Shown here in pieces: positions 60,584 through 64,000 of a stretch of DNA of 64,000 nucleotides. The notes under the pieces are model-generated. The model was given only the letters and a program-made list of their open reading frames with translations. It searched no databases and had not been told where the DNA came from. The DNA comes from Deinococcus actinosclerus (GTDB taxonomy: Bacteria > Deinococcota > Deinococci > Deinococcales > Deinococcaceae): NCBI RefSeq assembly GCF_001507665.1, contig NZ_CP013910.1, positions 743,501-807,500 on the forward strand, given 5' to 3'. The position numbers were made by a program, and so were the translations under genes. Within the stretch, counting starts at the first letter, position 1; each line of letters begins with the position of its first letter.

Positions 60584-61585
60584 TCAGCTGGCCTCCGTCA
60601 TCAGTTCGGCCACCCTCAACAGGCAGCGCGAGTACTTCCGCCCGAACCCGGCGGTCCGGTAGGAGTCCTCGAAGATCTCCGCGATAGGCACGCCCGTGAA
60701 CGCCGCGGGCACGCCCATGTCATACAGCCTGTCCACAAAGTGAACGAAGCGGATCGCGCCCTGCTCCCGCAGCAACTTGTCCGGGTGGGTGAAGGTGCGC
60801 AGGTCCGTGACGGCAACGCCGCCGACCCCGCCGAGCCAACGGCCGACATCGGCGGGGTGAACACGCAGCAGAACATCAGCCAGTTCGGTGCCGGACCAGC
60901 TCAGCACGTGAACCCCCTCGTGCCGCTGCCGCCACGCCAGGTATTCCGCCGCCGACAGCAGGGTCTGACGGGCCTGCTCCCGTCCGCGGTAATCGGGACC
61001 GTCGATACGGACGGCCTCGAACCGCGCCGCCAGGGCGTGCAGGGTCTCGCTGAACAGCGCCGCGTTGAACCGCCCCTCCCCCAGGCTGCCGGGCGGCGTG
61101 TTGGAGGTCGTGATCACGTGCACGCCGCCCGGCATGATCCTGCCCAGGAACGTGCCGATCAGGTGCGTGTTCCCGGGGTCGTCGAGTTCGAATTCATCGA
61201 TGCACAGCAGCCTGAACTGGGCGAAGACCTGCGCGGCGCGCGCCGAGCCCAGGCGGCCGATCAGGGAGGTCAGCTCCTGGAAATGAACGTACCCGGCCGG
61301 GATGTCCTGCGCGGCCAGCGCCCACGCGCTGGCCAGCAGATGCGTTTTCCCCACGCCGAAGCCGCCGTCCAGATACAGGCCCCTGACGGGAGGCCGCTGA
61401 CGCCAGAAGGCCGGCCGGACCGGATGCGTGAGGCCCTGGACGAACGCCTGGACCCGGTGCGCCGCTGCCTGCTGCGACGGGAATTCGGAGTTGGCACGGT
61501 AGCCTGCGAAGGTGACGCCAGTAAACCGCCGTCCGGGATGCAGGTCGCGCAGCGTCAGGTCAAGGACAGAGATCGCCGGGTGCAC
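60584..61585 (-). CDS. zapE: Cell division protein ZapE (AFG1-like ATPase)
   Basis: 333-residue P-loop ATPase. Walker A is LDGGFGVGKTHLLAS, Walker B LLCIDEFELDDPGN, and VITTSNTPPGSLGEGRF holds the sensor motif of the AFG1/ZapE family. In other bacteria it interacts with FtsZ at constriction. The GTG at 61585 has TAGACT (plus-strand 61591-61596) five bases upstream. Role in this organism is by family only. Confidence 0.9.
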   Translation of the reverse strand: MHPAISVLDLTLRDLHPGRRFTGVTFAGYRANSEFPSQQAAAHRVQAFVQGLTHPVRPAFWRQRPPVRGLYLDGGFGVGKTHLLASAWALAAQDIPAGYVHFQELTSLIGRLGSARAAQVFAQFRLLCIDEFELDDPGNTHLIGTFLGRIMPGGVHVITTSNTPPGSLGEGRFNAALFSETLHALAARFEAVRIDGPDYRGREQARQTLLSAAEYLAWRQRHEGVHVLSWSGTELADVLLRVHPADVGRWLGGVGGVAVTDLRTFTHPDKLLREQGAIRFVHFVDRLYDMGVPAAFTGVPIAEIFEDSYRTAGFGRKYSRCLLRVAELMTEAS

Positions 61586-61673
61586 AAGGCAGTCTAGGCG
61601 CTTCTCTGTCCACTCTGAACCACGCCGGGTGATCCTGAGGCGCAGGCGGCCCGCACGCTCCCGTTCCCGCCGC

Positions 61674-62114
61674 TTACGCGCAGATCGGTTCGACCACCCA
61701 CGCCCCGTAGTGATTCACGAAGTGCGCCCCGGCTCCCCGGAACGCCTGCGCCACGTCGGGCAGGCGACCCGGCTGGTCCGACACGTCCACGCTCAGGAGA
61801 ATCTCGCCCCAGCCGAGCGCCTCCACGTAGCGTTCCACGTGCACGCGCTCGTCGGTCGCGCCCTGCATCAGCCGCAGCAGCTGCGCCCACAGCCCGTGTC
61901 GCCGCCCGTCGGCGTCCAGCGCCGCCACGCCGTCCTCACCCATCAGGAGCTGCACCGACTGATCCCCCAGCCCCAGCGCCAGCAGACGCGACGTACACGC
62001 CTGCACGTCCTCCAGCGACCGGAACAGTCCATACACCCGGCCCCGGCTGAGCATCGTGAAATGCATCGTGCCCGCCCGCGCCGCCCGACCTCGACCCTGC
62101 ACGCCTCTGGTCAT
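61674..62114 (-). CDS. Hypothetical protein, general-stress-like tandem fold
   Basis: 146 residues from ATG 62114 (GAGGTG 7 bases upstream); ATG 62066 or GTG 62144 are alternatives. The core VYGLFRSLEDVQACTSRLLA and then ERYVEALGWGEILLSVDVSD look like two alpha/beta units of the 17M/YflT kind of stress protein. Not certain. No membrane segment. Confidence 0.55.
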   Translation of the reverse strand: MTRGVQGRGRAARAGTMHFTMLSRGRVYGLFRSLEDVQACTSRLLALGLGDQSVQLLMGEDGVAALDADGRRHGLWAQLLRLMQGATDERVHVERYVEALGWGEILLSVDVSDQPGRLPDVAQAFRGAGAHFVNHYGAWVVEPICA

Positions 62115-62283
62115 GCCCATCACCTCACGACTGCCGCTGCCCACCCGGGCAACACCACGTTCCGGCGACCACCCACCGCGCCAACCGTCAGTTCAGGCCC
62201 CCACCGTACGCCGCCCCAGGCACAGAAACTATGCCCGCGCACACCGACACGCGGCCGTCCGGGAACGGCGATAGGATGCGCGG

Positions 62284-62415
62284 ATGCTGAACCTGCTGGC
62301 CGCCGCTGTTCTGGTGCCGTTCGGCGCGCGTGGTGAAGTGACCCTGCCCGCCCAGGGAGACCGGGAAGCGGACTGCTTCAGGCCGAGTGCGGGAAGCGGC
62401 GTTCAGGTGCCGTGA
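62284..62415 (+). CDS. 43-residue leaderless small ORF, secreted-like
   Basis: ATG 62284 is exactly 6 bases after TAGGAT (62272-62277), the strong leaderless pattern. The peptide starts MLNLLAAAVLVPFGARGEVT (signal-like) and has one Cys. It may be a small secreted peptide or a truncated gene remnant. No family recognised. Confidence 0.4.
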   Translation: MLNLLAAAVLVPFGARGEVTLPAQGDREADCFRPSAGSGVQVP

Positions 62416-62454
62416 TTCCCTCAATGCACCTGAACACCGCGATGAAGCCTGCTG

Positions 62455-62916
62455 TTACGCGCTCAGGCCCTTGCTGCCGTGCAGGGTGCGCTCCACCGTC
62501 TCGGTGACCTCACGCTCGAAGCGGCGCAGGTGCTCACGCAGCCGGTCGAGTTCCGCCACGCCCAGATCCGCCAGCCACAGCACGCTGCGCCCCAGCACCG
62601 CGAACGTCAGCGGCGCGTCCTCGTCGGCGTCCTCGTCCGGATCGACCGGATCGAGGTTCAGCGCGCCGTAGTCCAGGCCCTGATTCATCAGGTTCATGCC
62701 CATCAGGATGTCCGGCAGGCTGTCCTCCTCGACGTACAGGTCCAGGTCCAGGTGCAGGCGCACGATCACGCCGCCCTGCGGATCGGCCTCGGCGAACATC
62801 GCCACGCGCGTCTCACCGTCCTGGATCAGCGCGCCGTCCTCGACCGCCTCGACAGTCAGGCCGCTCTGTTGCAGCGCCGCCATGATGCGCTGCAGTTCCG
62901 ACTGGGATGCTGTCAT
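62455..62916 (-). CDS. Conserved hypothetical protein (YbjN-like)
   Basis: 153 residues, acidic. The pattern MTASQSELQRIMAALQQSGL, RLHLDLDLYVEEDSL and MGMNLMNQGLDYGALNLD fits small YbjN / secretion-chaperone-like folds. An acidic linker DPVDPDEDADEDAP precedes a helical C-terminus. TATACT (plus-strand 62924-62929) is 7 bases before the ATG. Confidence 0.7.
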   Translation of the reverse strand: MTASQSELQRIMAALQQSGLTVEAVEDGALIQDGETRVAMFAEADPQGGVIVRLHLDLDLYVEEDSLPDILMGMNLMNQGLDYGALNLDPVDPDEDADEDAPLTFAVLGRSVLWLADLGVAELDRLREHLRRFEREVTETVERTLHGSKGLSA

Positions 62917-62982
62917 GCGCCGGAGTATAGAGCCCGGGCACGCCCGGGACGGTCACGGGGTCCACGGTCCGTGGGAGGCAAT

Positions 62983-63040
62983 GGTTGATGGTTGAAGGTA
63001 GCAGGAGGGGGAGAGATCCATCACCTGTCAATCATCGACC
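62983..63040. repeat. GGTTGATG hairpin element
   Basis: GGTTGATGGTTGA (62983-62995) pairs with TCAATCATCGACC (63028-63040), two mismatches. A similar GGTTGATG hairpin is at 47733-47774 in the rplJ leader. Between two minus-strand genes. Confidence 0.5.
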
Positions 63041-63051
63041 TGAAGCCCTCC

Positions 63052-64000
63052 TCAGGCGTGGTACAGCCACACCTCGCGCGCCTCGTTCCAGGTGCGGTAC
63101 AGCTGCCCCAGCAGGCGCAGGTGCTCGACGTGGGCCAGGGTCTCGGCCAGCGCGAAGCGCCGCCCCGAGATGTTCAGGTCACGCGGGAACATCGCCAGGG
63201 ACAGCTCGTACGCGCTGCGGGGCTCACGGGCCGCCTCGGCCTTCATGAAGTCCAGCCGCTCGTGGTGATGGTCGCGCAGTTCGCGCGCGCGGGCCTGCAC
63301 GCCGGTCATGACCGGCCCGTGGTGCCCCACCACCGCCCGCGCCGGGTTCAGCGCCTCCAGTTTGCCCAGCGTCTGGAGGTAGTCGCCCAGCGGGTCGGGG
63401 CGGGTGTACGCGTACAGGCCCACGTTCGGGCTGATGCGCGGCAGGATCGCGTCCCCGGCGATCAGGGTCCCCTCGGCTTCATTCCAGAGGCCCAGGTGGC
63501 CGTCCGCGTGCCCGGGCAGCCACAGCACCTCCCACGGCTGCCCCGACAGCTCCACGTGCTGCCCCTCGCGCAGCGGCTGCACGCGCGACGCCGGATGGAC
63601 CCGCTCGCGGCCCCGGCGGTTGTCGGCCCCCATGCCCTCCAGCGACTCGGGCGGCAGGCCGTGATCGCGCATGTGCTTCAGGTGCCCGGGCAGCCACTCC
63701 TCCCACAGGTGCCAGTAGCGCTCGCCCCGCCCGATCTCCACGTCCAGCATCTGCACCTGCGCGCCGCTGCGTTCCTCCACCACGCCCGCCAGCCCGTAGT
63801 GATCGGGGTGGTGGTGCGTGATGATCAGGCGGTCCACGTCCGGCCAGTGCAGCCCCAGCGCCGCCAGCCCCGCCTCCAGCGCCGCGCGGGCCTCGGGCGT
63901 GTCGAGCGCGCAGTCGATCATGGTGACCGGGCCCCCCGCCGGGCGGTCCAGCAGCACCGTCACGTACTTCATCGGGTACGGAATCGGCACCTGAAGGGCG
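63052..64000 (-). CDS. MBL-fold metallo-hydrolase, 5' end beyond window
   Basis: At least 313 residues; the frame is still open at the right edge (ALQVPIPYPMKYVTVLL), so the start is outside. Zinc motif THHHPDHYGLAG, then LPGHADGHLGLW and AGDAILPRISPNVG, and a C-terminal winged-helix-like part (HVEHLRLLGQLYRTW) as in glyoxalase II / flavorubredoxin-type hydrolases of the larger family. Substrate unknown. Confidence 0.85.
   Translation of the reverse strand, partial: ALQVPIPYPMKYVTVLLDRPAGGPVTMIDCALDTPEARAALEAGLAALGLHWPDVDRLIITHHHPDHYGLAGVVEERSGAQVQMLDVEIGRGERYWHLWEEWLPGHLKHMRDHGLPPESLEGMGADNRRGRERVHPASRVQPLREGQHVELSGQPWEVLWLPGHADGHLGLWNEAEGTLIAGDAILPRISPNVGLYAYTRPDPLGDYLQTLGKLEALNPARAVVGHHGPVMTGVQARARELRDHHHERLDFMKAEAAREPRSAYELSLAMFPRDLNISGRRFALAETLAHVEHLRLLGQLYRTWNEAREVWLYHA

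Overview
The window is chromosomal DNA from a Deinococcus-type bacterium. It is very GC-rich, with dense, short-spaced genes. RNA polymerase beta and beta' resemble the Thermus/Deinococcus type (RpoC of about 1540 residues). More than twenty genes carry a -10 hexamer of the form TANNNT only 5-11 bases before the start codon, which is the leaderless-mRNA arrangement known from Deinococcus. No prophage, insertion sequence or CRISPR array was seen. Long antisense ORFs are GC shadows and are not listed.

Layout. 0-3 kb: partial sensor histidine kinase, a PfkB sugar kinase and the MltG transglycosylase. 3-10.3 kb: two small unknown genes, mutL, a GlcD-type FAD oxidase, a frameshifted gene and mutS. 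10.4-15 kb: an SDR protein, tatA-tatC, lgt and glmU. 15-22.6 kb: an ABC-2 exporter, a YciI protein, a saccharopine-dehydrogenase-like protein (probable carboxynorspermidine synthase), a heme catalase and a HAD-like protein that has lost its catalytic Asp. 22.7-26.8 kb: a tightly overlapped four-gene cassette (NAD-dependent reductase, metallo-beta-lactamase-fold hydrolase, adenylate-forming enzyme, ketoacyl synthase III). It resembles an ole-type head-to-head condensation pathway without OleB and is the best candidate here for an undescribed system. 27-34 kb: aroA, a YiaA-like protein, a sugar dehydrogenase lipoprotein and a SWIM/SNF2 helicase preceded by a 26-codon leaderless ORF.

34-52 kb is the information-processing core, all on the minus strand: tRNA-Thr(UGU)-Tyr-Gly-Thr(GGU)-tuf, rpmG-secE-nusG, rplK-rplA-rplJ-rplL, then rpoB-rpoC. 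The rplL-rpoB junction is interrupted by about 4 kb of plus-strand accessory genes (TPR-like protein, two unknowns, DUF2239, GIY-YIG nuclease, repeat protein, rhodanese). 52-64 kb: a heterodimeric ABC exporter whose promoter is covered by two palindromes, an esterase lipoprotein, tsaB, citrate synthase, zapE, small hypothetical genes and a partial metallo-hydrolase.

Four genes (a gene after mutS, the SNF2 helicase, a gene near 44.2 kb and rplK) are split by frame changes. Those in rplK and at 44.2 kb map to G/C homopolymers and that in the helicase to a C-rich stretch, which suggests base-calling indels. Two copies of a 70-bp palindromic repeat and two copies of a GGTTGATG hairpin lie between genes.
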